Shown here piece after piece: positions 17,176 through 25,991 of a stretch of 35,882 bases of DNA. Made by a program: the position numbers and the translations under genes. The DNA is from Ectothiorhodospiraceae bacterium (lineage in GTDB: Bacteria; Pseudomonadota; Gammaproteobacteria; SZUA-152). Below the pieces are notes generated by a model that worked only from the letters and a program-made list of their open reading frames with translations, searched no databases and had not been told where the DNA came from. The stretch covers positions 1-35,882 of the forward strand of contig NVUB02000236.1 of assembly GCA_002401775.2 (NCBI GenBank). The letters run 5' to 3'. Positions within the stretch are counted from its first letter, which is position 1, and every line of letters begins with the position of its first letter.

Positions 17176-17319
17176 CGGTTCAATGAATAACAAATTGACT
17201 CTATTTCATCGCATCAATTTTGTTAATCCTGACCTTAAAACTCTCAATCACAATTGAGCTGCCAGTGACGTTCAGCAGTCTACACTAATAACAGTGTGAA
17301 CTATTTTGGAGACGCTGAC

Positions 17320-17706
17320 ATGGAACCCTTAAAATTGGGTACTCATATAGAAGGCTGGCAAGACATGATAGAGCTGCTAATCGCCACCTGGATTGTTTTT
17401 TCACCCTTCGCTCTCGGATTTTGGAACAACCCTTCGGCAGGCTTGACCGCATTGGCGATTGGCTCTGGTGCAATATTCATCTCACAACTCGGACTCGCTA
17501 AACAACAACCATGGGAAGAGTGGGCTAACCTTGCTTTAGCCACAACACTGATTATTTCACCCTGGTTATTTGGTTACGCTGCAGTAGCCATTGCCACCTG
17601 GAGCGCTATCGTCTCAGGCGGAATGTTAGCCACGATGGCCATTGTGTCGATGGTTTCGGAATATAATGAAATGCACCAAATACACGGCCCACAGTTAAAG
17701 CACTGA
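17320..17706 (+). CDS. SPW repeat-containing membrane protein
   Basis: A 128-residue protein with four hydrophobic segments arranged as two similar halves. Each half has a Trp-containing lead, then SPF or SPW followed by a short loop: WQDMIELLIATWIVFSPFALGFW and WEEWANLALATTLIISPWLFGY. This is the SPW repeat family (a small inner-membrane family of unknown function). The ATG at 17320 is preferred because TTTTGGAGACG lies 8-9 bp upstream; a GTG eight codons earlier is less likely. It is a probable single-gene unit. Confidence 0.85.
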   Translation: MEPLKLGTHIEGWQDMIELLIATWIVFSPFALGFWNNPSAGLTALAIGSGAIFISQLGLAKQQPWEEWANLALATTLIISPWLFGYAAVAIATWSAIVSGGMLATMAIVSMVSEYNEMHQIHGPQLKH

Positions 17707-17791
17707 AAACGATTGCAAAAGCACTTTGTTTTTCGTACATAATTGTGAGCCAGCTTTTGTGTATATGGCCTGTTGTACATGGCTTGGGTCA

Positions 17792-17857
17792 GGCTCTACG
17801 CACACGCTTCCTTACGTGTGAGCCCCTCTCAGCCGAGCAGCCAATTGGCTGAGAGGG
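17792..17857. other. Two adjacent hairpins downstream of the SPW gene
   Basis: The first hairpin pairs GGCTC...CACACG with CGTGTGAGCC (17792-17824). The second is a perfect 11-bp stem, CCCTCTCAGCC (17824-17834) with GGCTGAGAGGG (17847-17857). They lie in the 270-bp gap between convergent genes and may serve as factor-dependent transcript ends. No T-run follows either stem on the plus strand. Confidence 0.55.
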
Positions 17858-17976
17858 ACACTGTGTCAAAAAATCCCCAAGACAGTGTTGATTCCATTTT
17901 TTCCAAACCTATACATCGTTTTCCGAGTAAGTAATTAGGCTATCTCTTCGACAATACCAGAATAAACACCTGTAAA

Positions 17977-18696
17977 TCAGAAAGAGTACACCAGGGTAAC
18001 GGCCGTTTCAGTATCAGTCTTCTTAACACCATCAGGCACTTCCGAAGTATTTTTTATCGTATAAGTGACTTTAGTCGCAAGACTGCCATTAATTTGCGCA
18101 GTCAAAGCAGTCACTGATTTTATCACCGTTGCATCTTCACCAACATCAGCAGAGAGATCTTCCGTAAGACGGCTATAGCCGGTAATTTTCCATGCTACTT
18201 TTGCAGCTCCACGAACAGTGACTTCGTTTTCACTGCCATTGTCCGACAATTTGCTTTGGCGTGCACCAGGACCCACTTCAAGGTCTAGCGTCAAAGTCTC
18301 ACGATGCAGCACACGCCGACCATAACCAAGGGTCTCACTTATTCGGTAATCGTAACCACCAAAGCGATCATTTTCATAATTCACCATTATGAAGAAATAA
18401 TTAAATTCACTAAATTTGTAATCGCTCTGACCATTTAACACATAGCGTTCTGCCGTAGTGCTGTCGTTATTCGAGCTATTGAGTGATTCGTATATGGCTG
18501 TGTGTCGCCACTTTTCTTGATCAAGCTGAGCTTTTGCTTTGGCATTAATTATCTGGGTTTCTGTGTTACCTGTCGTATTGACAAAACCCAATTCAACATT
18601 ACCTGTCCACTCATTCAGCTTATCCTCCGCGCTCACTATTCCGGACGCTGCTAACATTATTGCTATTACACTATTACGCTGATATTTGAATTTCAT
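17977..18696 (-). CDS. DUF481 family outer-membrane beta-barrel protein
   Basis: A 239-residue protein with a signal peptide (cleavage plausible after VSA, residue 23) and alternating hydrophobic beta strands. The WTGNVELGFVNTTGNTETQIINAKAKAQL opening (about residues 29-57) is the typical DUF481 motif (YdiY-like family), and the chain ends in VTLVYSF, with the terminal Phe expected of outer-membrane barrels. The family is often induced by salt or envelope stress, but its molecular role is not established. The gene is convergent with the SPW gene and is followed upstream by pyrE in the same direction at a 66-bp distance. Confidence 0.85.
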   Translation of the reverse strand: MKFKYQRNSVIAIMLAASGIVSAEDKLNEWTGNVELGFVNTTGNTETQIINAKAKAQLDQEKWRHTAIYESLNSSNNDSTTAERYVLNGQSDYKFSEFNYFFIMVNYENDRFGGYDYRISETLGYGRRVLHRETLTLDLEVGPGARQSKLSDNGSENEVTVRGAAKVAWKITGYSRLTEDLSADVGEDATVIKSVTALTAQINGSLATKVTYTIKNTSEVPDGVKKTDTETAVTLVYSF

Positions 18697-18762
18697 TGGA
18701 ATTTCTATAGTTTATTTAGTTTTTGGATTGGTTAAAAAAAGAGTTACTTAATATCATACAGC

Positions 18763-19407
18763 TTATTCAACACCGTGCTCTGTCCGATAAGCTTGAATTG
18801 CAGCCAGGTGCTCATCTTGCCCTGTCTGCTCGCCAAGAAATTGAATCAGGTCTTGCAAGCCAACAATGCTGGCCACTTTCAATCCGTAATCCTTCTCAAC
18901 TTCCTGAATGGCAGACGTCTTTTCTTTTCCACGTTCCTGGCGATCCAGCGCAATGACAACACCCGCAGGCTTCGCTCCTGCCGCTTGGATAATATCAACC
19001 GACTCACGTACCGAAGTTCCCGCAGAAATAACATCATCAATGATGAGTACCCGCCCTTTTAATTCCGCACCGACAATAAGGCCACCCTCACCATGATCTT
19101 TTACTTCTTTACGATTAAAGCAATAAGGTAAATCGCGATCATATTGGTCTGCCATCGCAATGGCTAAACTTGCGGCCAAGGGTATACCTTTATAGGCAGG
19201 GCCATAAATTGTGTCGAACTCAATGCCAGAAGCAACAATAGCCTGTGCATAATACCGGCCCAGTCTTGCTAGGCTCACACCCGTATTAAACAAGCCACTG
19301 TTGAAAAAATAGGGGCTAACACGGCCCGATTTTAGGGTGAATTCGCCAAAACGCAACACGCCAATATCTATGGCAAATTCCAGAAATTCTTGTTGATAAT
19401 TTTGCAT
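18763..19407 (-). CDS. pyrE: Orotate phosphoribosyltransferase
   Basis: PyrE converts orotate and PRPP to OMP in pyrimidine synthesis. From the ATG at 19407 it has 214 residues, as in E. coli and Pseudomonas; a longer reading from 19440 adds 11 unlikely residues. [21 protein letters not shown] (residues 19-39) and the PRPP-binding [17 protein letters not shown] (about 120-136) identify it. It diverges from an exonuclease III-like gene, the same arrangement as pyrE-crc in Pseudomonas. It lies upstream of DUF481 on the same strand. Confidence 0.97.
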   Translation of the reverse strand: MQNYQQEFLEFAIDIGVLRFGEFTLKSGRVSPYFFNSGLFNTGVSLARLGRYYAQAIVASGIEFDTIYGPAYKGIPLAASLAIAMADQYDRDLPYCFNRKEVKDHGEGGLIVGAELKGRVLIIDDVISAGTSVRESVDIIQAAGAKPAGVVIALDRQERGKEKTSAIQEVEKDYGLKVASIVGLQDLIQFLGEQTGQDEHLAAIQAYRTEHGVE

Positions 19408-19574
19408 AGCTTTGTGCCGCCTCAGGAATAGTCTTCCCAAAAAAGGGGCGTATTGTATCTTGAGAGCTTTATGTTATGTAGACTTTTTGACAAATTGAGG
19501 CAATATTTATTGGAAAAGCATGTAGGCAAGTACAAATGAGCCTATTTTAAGACATTTTCGTGCTTCCACTGCGC

Positions 19575-19580
19575 TATAAT
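19575..19580 (+). promoter_or_regulatory. Putative -10 element for the exonuclease gene
   Basis: TATAAT at 19575-19580 lies 31 bp upstream of the start codon at 19612 in the 204-bp gap between pyrE and the exonuclease gene. A -35 hexamer at the right distance is weak (around 19551-19557, GACATT-like). The assignment rests on the perfect -10 consensus. Confidence 0.4.
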
Positions 19581-19611
19581 CGCGCACATTATCGACTTTT
19601 GGGTAGCAAAA

Positions 19612-20397
19612 ATGAAAATTATCACTGCCAACGTTAATGGTATTCGGGCCGCAAATAAAAAAGGGTTTTTTCAATGGCTGGATGCCGAAAGCGCCGATAT
19701 CGTCTGTTTACAAGAAACCAAGGCCCAGGAACATCAACTCGATGCCCCGGAATATTATCCTGAGGGGTATCACTGCCATTATTTTGATGCTCAAAAGAAG
19801 GGTTACAGCGGCGTTGCCATTTACTCCAGACAAAAACCAGACCTCATTACCCGTGGACTTGGCGAAGGGTTTGAAGATATGGATGCCGAGGGCCGTTTTA
19901 TTCAGGCGGACTTCACTCGTGACGATGGCAGTAAATTTAGCGTAATTTCGCTTTATCTTCCCTCAGGCTCATCAAAGGAAGAGCGACAACAAATTAAAAT
20001 GAGTTTTCTGGCTCGCTTTGAAAAAATTCTGAAGGCTATGCGTCGAAAACGCAGGGAGTTTGTTATCTGTGGAGACTGGAACATCGTCCACAAAGAAATT
20101 GATATTAAAAACTGGAAGAGCAACCAAAAAAACTCTGGTTGTTTGCCCGAAGAACGGGCGTGGCTGGATCAACTTTTTGGCCCCATGGGCTTTGTTGATG
20201 CTTTCCGTGTTGATAACCAAGAAGCGTCACAATACACTTGGTGGTCTAACCGCGGACAATCGTGGGCTAACAATGTTGGATGGCGTATTGACTACCAGGT
20301 CGTAACTCCGGGCCTTAAAGACGATATCAAGAGTAGCAGCATATATAAAGACGAACGGTTTTCAGATCATGCCCCGCTTATTATAAAATATAAGTAA
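19612..20397 (+). CDS. xthA: Exodeoxyribonuclease III family protein (crc locus)
   Basis: A 261-residue ExoIII/AP-endonuclease family protein at the position where Pseudomonas has crc, beside pyrE. The active-site residues of ExoIII are all present: N7 (ANVNGI), E35 (LQETKA), D155 and N157 (GDWNIVH), D227 (GWRIDYQ), D252 and H253 (SDHAPL). The Crc regulator of Pseudomonas is known to have lost several of these positions. I therefore call it a catalytically competent nuclease that cleaves at abasic sites and removes 3' blocking groups, while a Crc-like regulatory role is possible but not shown. A TATAAT element precedes it and a perfect 17-bp hairpin ends the transcript. Confidence 0.9.
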   Translation: MKIITANVNGIRAANKKGFFQWLDAESADIVCLQETKAQEHQLDAPEYYPEGYHCHYFDAQKKGYSGVAIYSRQKPDLITRGLGEGFEDMDAEGRFIQADFTRDDGSKFSVISLYLPSGSSKEERQQIKMSFLARFEKILKAMRRKRREFVICGDWNIVHKEIDIKNWKSNQKNSGCLPEERAWLDQLFGPMGFVDAFRVDNQEASQYTWWSNRGQSWANNVGWRIDYQVVTPGLKDDIKSSSIYKDERFSDHAPLIIKYK

Positions 20398-20425
20398 TTG
20401 TTAACAATAATTACTTATATTTTAT
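20383..20425. terminator. AT-rich bidirectional hairpin between convergent genes
   Basis: ATAAAATATAAGTAATT (20383-20399) and its exact reverse complement (20409-20425) form a 17-bp stem with a 9-nt loop. It covers the last codons of the exonuclease gene and touches the end of the GGDEF/EAL gene. The stem itself contains the T-rich segments in both directions, so it can act as a terminator for both transcripts. Confidence 0.75.
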
Positions 20426-22485
20426 TAGCCCCTCTTGTGCAGATCAATAATTACCCCATCGATAAATTCAGCTTTTGGTTTGGCCAGGTAATAACCCTGG
20501 CCCAGTTCCACACCCAATTCAATAAGTACATCTGCAATATGAGAATTCTCTACGAATTCTGCCACACAGGGGATATTCAAACCTTTCGCTAAATCAACGA
20601 TCGCTTTGACGAATAATCGGTCATCTGTATCGACATGTAAACCACGCACAAAGCTGCCGTCTATCTTGATATAATCAACGGGTAAATTTCGTAAATAATG
20701 AAACGATGAAAACCCAATACCAAAATCATCCAACGCAAACTGACAGCCAATCTCCCGCAATGAGTCGATAAATCCCCTGGCTTTCGATAAGTTTTCAACG
20801 GCTTCGGTTTCAGTCACCTCAAACATGAGGCTTTGCGGGTCTGCCCCGTATGTTTTTATCGTATCCTTAATGTAGTCCAACATGTTGAGATTGCCAAAGT
20901 GCTTTCCTGACAGATTAATCGCCAAACTGACCGGTTTATGATCTTTGATGCTCTGAGCTTGTGTTTTTATAGCTTGATCAACCACCCACGAATCAATTTC
21001 CCGAATTAATCCAAAACGTTCTGCCGTATCAATAAAAGCACCCGGCGAAATCATTTGGTCATTGTCACCGCGCATACGCAAAAGAACTTCATAATGCGTT
21101 ATCAACCCTGTACGCATTTCAACCACAGGCTGATAAAATAAAACAAATCGATCTTCCGCTAACGCCCAGCGAATCCGTTCTTCCCAATGGATCTTGGATT
21201 GCATATTCCACAGTTCGGTATCATCATCACTAAAGATATGGACTTGTGCCCGACCCTTTCGTTTCGCGGTGTACATCGCTGCATCGGCCTTTGCCAATAA
21301 GTCTGCCGGTACTGCACTTTGTGTTGGGAATAATGCAACGCCTATGCTGGCACTGACAGGCACCATTTTTCCATCATGTTCCATGCTTTCCTGTGCAAGC
21401 GCACCCAGCATTGCCAACGCTACGGTATGCGCTTCTTCGAAACTGCACTTCGGAATAACGACGCCAAACTCATCTCCACCCAGCCTGCCCAGAATATCCG
21501 TACGCCGTAACACTTGAAATAACCGGCGCGACACGTCCAGTAAATATTCATCACCATATTGGTGGCCATAGGTGTCGTTAACATATTTAAACTGATCCAA
21601 GTCTACAAAAAGAACCGCCCCTTGCAGTTGATATCGCTCTGCATAGGCAATAGACCGTTCTAACTCATTTTGAAAACGACGACGGTTTATCAAGCCTGTC
21701 AACGAATCATGCTCGGCCAAATAGACGATACGGTCTTCAGCGGTTTTTTGCTCGGTTATATCTAGAATCAAGCCTCTAATAATGGGCCGTTGATCTTCAT
21801 CAAACTCAACACTGTTTATCGCCCTTACCCAAATGGTATGCCCTTGTTGATGAGACATACGAAAATCAATGGTGAATGACTCGCCTTTTTCGGTATGACC
21901 TAATATGGTCTCTTTTAACCAAATAACATCTTCTTTCTGAATATTGTCAACCCAGAAGTTGGGTTTTAACCAATCCGATACGGCATAGCCCAATAAATTT
22001 TTTGCTTCGCGACTGACAAACGTAAATTGATACCCCGGCAATCGCGCCTCCATAACCACGGCATCAATACCATCCAACAGCGCTTGCATGAAACGCGATT
22101 CACGTTCTAATGCCTCGTGCTCTTTACGTAATGCCTTTTTTGCTTCTGATAATTCCTGGGCGAGACGGTTAAACGTTCCGGTAAGGTCATCAAGCTCACC
22201 TTTCCCCTCAAGCTCAACCTTAAACTCTAATTGATCAATACTCATTGCTTTTGCAGCAATTTCCAACTTACGCAAATTTGCCGTCATTGAATAGGTTATG
22301 GCTGCAGTCAAACTCAAAGTAATGACAACACCCATTAATGCACCGGTAAATATTTCCTCTGAATATTGCATGGATTGAAAGGCATTATTCATCGCCAGCA
22401 ATATAAACATCACAGCCTGTAGCACCACCACAAGTACAATCAAGCGTGTGGATAACTTCATTTTTATAATTTTTTTAACGGTCAT
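20425..22485 (-). CDS. Membrane PAS-GGDEF-EAL bifunctional c-di-GMP enzyme
   Basis: A 686-residue protein. Two membrane segments (about residues 14-32 and 46-66) enclose only a short periplasmic loop, followed by a HAMP-like linker and a coiled coil (about 67-130). A PAS domain (about 132-248, ending ILDITEQKTAEDRI) is next. The GGDEF domain has GGDEF intact at 336-340 and the inhibitory RxxD site at R327-D330. The EAL domain starts near 435; its signature is EVL (465-467) rather than EAL, with N523, E555, D585-D586, K606 and E642 all in place. Both diguanylate cyclase and phosphodiesterase activities are thus possible. The EVL substitution is conservative at the non-catalytic position. Proximity to pilT/pilU suggests a link to surface behaviour, but this is not shown. 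Confidence 0.93.
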   Translation of the reverse strand: MTVKKIIKMKLSTRLIVLVVVLQAVMFILLAMNNAFQSMQYSEEIFTGALMGVVITLSLTAAITYSMTANLRKLEIAAKAMSIDQLEFKVELEGKGELDDLTGTFNRLAQELSEAKKALRKEHEALERESRFMQALLDGIDAVVMEARLPGYQFTFVSREAKNLLGYAVSDWLKPNFWVDNIQKEDVIWLKETILGHTEKGESFTIDFRMSHQQGHTIWVRAINSVEFDEDQRPIIRGLILDITEQKTAEDRIVYLAEHDSLTGLINRRRFQNELERSIAYAERYQLQGAVLFVDLDQFKYVNDTYGHQYGDEYLLDVSRRLFQVLRRTDILGRLGGDEFGVVIPKCSFEEAHTVALAMLGALAQESMEHDGKMVPVSASIGVALFPTQSAVPADLLAKADAAMYTAKRKGRAQVHIFSDDDTELWNMQSKIHWEERIRWALAEDRFVLFYQPVVEMRTGLITHYEVLLRMRGDNDQMISPGAFIDTAERFGLIREIDSWVVDQAIKTQAQSIKDHKPVSLAINLSGKHFGNLNMLDYIKDTIKTYGADPQSLMFEVTETEAVENLSKARGFIDSLREIGCQFALDDFGIGFSSFHYLRNLPVDYIKIDGSFVRGLHVDTDDRLFVKAIVDLAKGLNIPCVAEFVENSHIADVLIELGVELGQGYYLAKPKAEFIDGVIIDLHKRG

Positions 22486-22705
22486 TTATAGTTTGTCTAT
22501 ACACATAAATACTCTCCCTTAAAACAGGGGTTATACAGAGTATTAGCGGGTAATAGGCCGTGAATCTTAAGCTAAACCGCAGCTATGCCGCGAGTAGTAC
22601 GGTGGGATACAGGATTAAGCCTGTATTGTGGCAACGAGTTGATACTGCCACCTCAATTTAGAATATGACGACGGGATTGAAGATGAGAATGAAGGTGAAA
22701 TTAAA

Positions 22706-23188
22706 CTACTGAGTATAAAATTTCTGGCGGAATTCTACCGTTAAGGTTTTAGTACTTCCTTCAGGTAAAATCTGTAAGGAAAAAGTCAGCATTTCTTCAT
22801 GGGCAACATGAAATTCGCTCAGATAATATATTGAATTTCCTTCATCCACCTCTCTCATTTTGAATGTCCGAAACTGTCCAGTCAAATTACTGGCGCTTGC
22901 AGTAATATTGGCGCGCACAGGTTTATCCATTAAACCTGAAAATGAGGCGAGTGTTGAATCTTTTTCGCCATCTTTTTTTCTAACGGAGATCGTCATCATC
23001 CCCCGGTTTTTACTCCGCACAATGTTATAAGCTTCAGCCATTGCGGGTTGCAACGTATCGGTGCTAAAGGCACTAAAATGCACCGTGTAATCGCCAAATG
23101 CCTGAGGTGGCGCTGCGGCGGCTAACTGACTTGCTGCGAGCAAAAAACTGGCAATAAGCCATTTGATTAAGCCAAAGTTATTGTTCAA
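22706..23188 (-). CDS. DUF4426 family secreted protein
   Basis: A 160-residue protein with a signal peptide (LIKWLIASFLLAASQLAAA, residues about 6-25) and a mainly beta-strand mature part starting FGDYTVHFSAFSTDTLQP. The pattern matches the DUF4426 family, found near metW, rdgB and hemW in Pseudomonas. The start is placed at the TTG at 23188 because GGAGGAATA precedes it at 6 bp; the longer reading from 23263 would put 25 polar residues ahead of the signal peptide. Its function is unknown. It is the downstream neighbour of the dynamin-like gene, but a terminator and a 400-bp gap separate them. Confidence 0.82.
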   Translation of the reverse strand: MNNNFGLIKWLIASFLLAASQLAAAAPPQAFGDYTVHFSAFSTDTLQPAMAEAYNIVRSKNRGMMTISVRKKDGEKDSTLASFSGLMDKPVRANITASASNLTGQFRTFKMREVDEGNSIYYLSEFHVAHEEMLTFSLQILPEGSTKTLTVEFRQKFYTQ

Positions 23189-23397
23189 AACTATTCCTCC
23201 AACACGCAGCAAATCATTTACCGCTTCATGAATGAACCTTATTAAAATCTCAGCCCTTGTCAAACAAGTTTTTTACGAATAGCTATAAGAAAAATTATCA
23301 ATCCGGGCGTTTTGTGATTAAATTTAGGAAATATTAACGATAACGTTGCCTATAAGGGCGCATGTTGAACGTACCCCAGAAGTGATGCAGCTGCTGA

Positions 23398-23458
23398 GAT
23401 TTGAGACCGTCAGCGACATAAATGTCTCTGACGAGCTTACAAACGCACCTCTCAAATC
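23398..23458. other. Nested hairpin element (61 bp)
   Basis: The outer stem pairs GATTTGAGA (23398-23406) with TCTCAAATC (23450-23458). An inner hairpin GTCAG-c-GACAT / ATGTC-t-CTGAC (23409-23432) sits within it. It could be a structured RNA, a repeat remnant or an old element end; a T-run is absent. Confidence 0.5.
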
Positions 23459-23586
23459 ATCAGTAACTACACCACTTCCCTTAACTTTGGCACACCTTTG
23501 GTCCCGGCCTTCGCTGGTCTAAAAAATTAGACCGGATTAAACATAACCATTCTAGTTGAGAATATTAATAAGAGTATGTTGAGCAT

Positions 23587-23628
23587 AAAAAAGCACGATC
23601 TGTGAGTGACCAACAAGTCGTGCTTTTT
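23587..23628. terminator. Bidirectional intrinsic terminator
   Basis: AAAAAAGCACGA (23587-23598) and TCGTGCTTTTT (23618-23628) are inverted repeats with a 19-nt loop. Read on the minus strand, the stem is followed by a run of six T residues, so it ends the dynamin-like transcript. It could also work from the plus strand. Confidence 0.8.
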
Positions 23629-23692
23629 CATACAATGCTTTGAAATTACACGGTATTTTCGTGTTTGTCAGATGACGAGCTACAGACCAAAC

Positions 23693-25660
23693 TTAAGACG
23701 CGGCGGCCTCTTTTTGCTCCGTGCTGTGTAGCGGTGCTAACGGTGTATTAATTCCCTCAAGAATACCATTTATGGTATCGAGCTGAGACATCAGTTCATC
23801 TGCCTGCTTTTCCAAGCTGACAATATTATCTGATAATTTCTCCCGTGAGTTTTTGATTTTTTGCAAATTCGCAAGGCGTTTTTCCAACTGTACTTTACGT
23901 TCTTTAATACGGGCTGCCAGTGGTCGCATAACTGATCCCGCCCAATCTTCAGCATCCTGGTTTGCCCGGAAAAAGATATTTCGGGCATGACTTACCATCG
24001 ACACAATGAACTTTTTCACGACAAAACTTTGCTCCGTCATTGCTGTCATTGAGCTTTCACGAAACTCGCCTGCTTTTTTATAAAGTTGATCAAGCTCTCG
24101 AGAATAACGTGCGGTGGTAAACAAGGTCGGGTTTAAGTCGGTAAAGCCATGTTCGTCACGAAACCGGTCATAAATCGATTGCACAATACCATTGGACTTT
24201 TCGGCTTGGTAATTTACTTGCGTCATTGTATCTCTGGCGCTTTCAAAGAAATTTTTCATGCCGCTTCTCAGGCCATGGGTCGTCCAGCTATCCACCATGT
24301 CCGTACGAGTTTTTGCGATGGTCTGATCAAAGCTATCGAGTCCCAGGGCTTCAATCAATGACACTAATTGCCGCTTTAATACATGACGACTGGTTTGGAA
24401 GTTTTCGACATCTTTTTGATAGATTCCTTGCTCAGCGCGTAGCTTTTTCATGGTTTCCATCAATACATCGGCACTTTTACCGGATAATGACCGCAGTTCA
24501 TCCAGTTGTTGATAAATCGCTTCGTGACGCTCGGAGAGAACGCCGCGTGTCGTTTCAACTAATGAGCCAATACGTGACACGATATTTTCACGTACCAAAT
24601 GCTGTTTCGCGGGCAATACATCATCAGAAAGCGTGGCCTCCAACGCGAGCAAACCGCTCTTCTCCAGTAACTCTTCATTGCCTTTTACCCGTGCCAAAAG
24701 GCCTTTTTGTGCCGATACCGGGTAGACGTTGCTCGCCTCGATATTGAGCATTTCCGCCGTCTTTTCAACTTGGTCCTGTATGTTCGCCGTATTGGTCGCT
24801 TCATCCTGAAGCTCATCCCACAGGGTATCGATTTTGTTTAACACCACGATGAGGCCACCTGATTCATGGTTTTCACGGAACGACTGTGCATGTTGACGCC
24901 AGATTTCCATGTCTGTTTTGGTAGCCCCGGTATCGGCAGCCAACACAAAAATAACGGCCTGCGCATTGGGTAGCATATCCATGGTTAATTCCGGCTCGGA
25001 ACCCATGGCATTCAATCCCGGTGTATCAAGAATCACCAACCCTTGCTTTAACAACGGATGTGGGAAACTGATCATCACATGCCGCCACATGGGGATTTCG
25101 ATACTAACGGGGGTAACTTCACATTTCTCCAGCTCTTCTTGAGAATATAAACCCAACTTAATGGCGTTTTCCACAGGGACTTCTTTGGTTCTTATGACTT
25201 CCTTGAATGACTCCACCATATGCTCGGGGGAATCGACATCCAGATCGGTGTTGATCCAGTTATTAGGGTCTTGCTTATATTCACTAATGCTGGTGTCTTC
25301 GAGGCGTGTCTCGATGGGTAACATGCGAATATAGGGTTTTGGTGATTTAGCATCGTGAAACAGTTCCGTCGGGCACATGGTGGTGCGGCCCGCAGAGGAA
25401 GGTAATAATCGACGCTGATAGTTAGCGAAGAAAATGGCATTAATCAGTTCGGTTTTGCCCCGGGAAAACTCTGCGGCAAAACCGATGGTAATGTGGTCCG
25501 AATCCAACGCATCGAGAATCTCGTACATACGCAAATCGTCTTCGGGGCTACTCATTTCATGGTCCGCAAGCCACTCACGATAGGCCTTAATTTGGCTCAT
25601 CATGTCCTCTTTCCAGCGACTATAGGCTTCCAGCTGTTCTGTAAATTGGTCTTTTGCCAT
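23693..25660 (-). CDS. Dynamin family GTPase (bacterial dynamin-like protein)
   Basis: A 655-residue dynamin-superfamily protein. The GTPase motifs are G1 AEFSRGKT (63-70), G2 Thr in SSAGRTTMCPTE (about 88-99), G3 DTPG (212-215) and G4 NKID (275-278). The G1 motif starts with Ala where Gly is canonical. Long helical segments follow (about 350-450 and 590-645) with coiled-coil character (VQLEKRLANLQKIKNSREKLSDNIVSLEKQADEL). No obvious transmembrane segment is visible, which differs from several characterised bacterial dynamins. The family is known to bind or remodel membranes, or to work in stress and phage defence. It is a single gene with its own terminator, standing between yggU and DUF4426, where Pseudomonas carries metX and metW. 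Confidence 0.9.
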   Translation of the reverse strand: MAKDQFTEQLEAYSRWKEDMMSQIKAYREWLADHEMSSPEDDLRMYEILDALDSDHITIGFAAEFSRGKTELINAIFFANYQRRLLPSSAGRTTMCPTELFHDAKSPKPYIRMLPIETRLEDTSISEYKQDPNNWINTDLDVDSPEHMVESFKEVIRTKEVPVENAIKLGLYSQEELEKCEVTPVSIEIPMWRHVMISFPHPLLKQGLVILDTPGLNAMGSEPELTMDMLPNAQAVIFVLAADTGATKTDMEIWRQHAQSFRENHESGGLIVVLNKIDTLWDELQDEATNTANIQDQVEKTAEMLNIEASNVYPVSAQKGLLARVKGNEELLEKSGLLALEATLSDDVLPAKQHLVRENIVSRIGSLVETTRGVLSERHEAIYQQLDELRSLSGKSADVLMETMKKLRAEQGIYQKDVENFQTSRHVLKRQLVSLIEALGLDSFDQTIAKTRTDMVDSWTTHGLRSGMKNFFESARDTMTQVNYQAEKSNGIVQSIYDRFRDEHGFTDLNPTLFTTARYSRELDQLYKKAGEFRESSMTAMTEQSFVVKKFIVSMVSHARNIFFRANQDAEDWAGSVMRPLAARIKERKVQLEKRLANLQKIKNSREKLSDNIVSLEKQADELMSQLDTINGILEGINTPLAPLHSTEQKEAAAS

Positions 25661-25991
25661 ACCCGTTTTTCATCCGCGTTTAATCATTGAAACCCGTACA
25701 CACCCGTTAAACCACGCACAGGCAATGTCTCGGTATCAATAACGGCCATTTTGCGGGGAAGTTTAGCGTGTGCACTGGCGCAGCAAAAAGCCCCGACCAG
25801 CGGCTGAGTTTAGCCTGCAAGCGGGCTGTTTTGGTTAAATAACCGGCTTCTCAACAAAACCCAACTTCTTGATATAGGGTGTGCCTACAGGGCATAAACG
25901 TACTGCCCAACAGCGAAGTTTGAATTGCGCGCAATGGGTGGGCAATGCCCACCCTACAAAAACAAGTTAAATAATGATGTCGTTCGATGAT
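25661..25991. other. 331-bp gap between the dynamin-like gene and yggU
   Basis: I see no gene. Near its right end is the perfect palindrome GGGTGGGCAATGCCCACCC (25936-25954) followed by TACAAAAA. This resembles the ends of short palindromic repeats dispersed widely in proteobacteria, and it may also terminate the yggS-yggU operon. The rest should include the dynamin promoter. Confidence 0.55.
25936..25954. repeat. Perfect 8-bp-arm palindrome, repeat-end-like
   Basis: GGGTGGGC-AAT-GCCCACCC is an uninterrupted hairpin with a 3-nt loop. It lies 38 bp downstream of the yggU stop on the minus strand, which fits a terminator or REP-type element. Confidence 0.65.

Larger units (their letters stand above)
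23264..23692. other. 429-bp gap upstream of the DUF4426 gene
   Basis: The gap holds the presumed promoter of the DUF4426 gene, a nested hairpin element at 23398-23458, and a bidirectional terminator at 23587-23628. On the plus strand an open stretch of roughly 55 codons from about 23334 to 23522 has no start context or recognisable product and is probably not a gene. Confidence 0.6.

Noticed and set aside
23334-23522. A plus-strand open stretch of about 55 codons in the DUF4426/dynamin gap.
   Set aside because: It has no start or ribosome-binding site and overlaps a nested hairpin; it could be chance.
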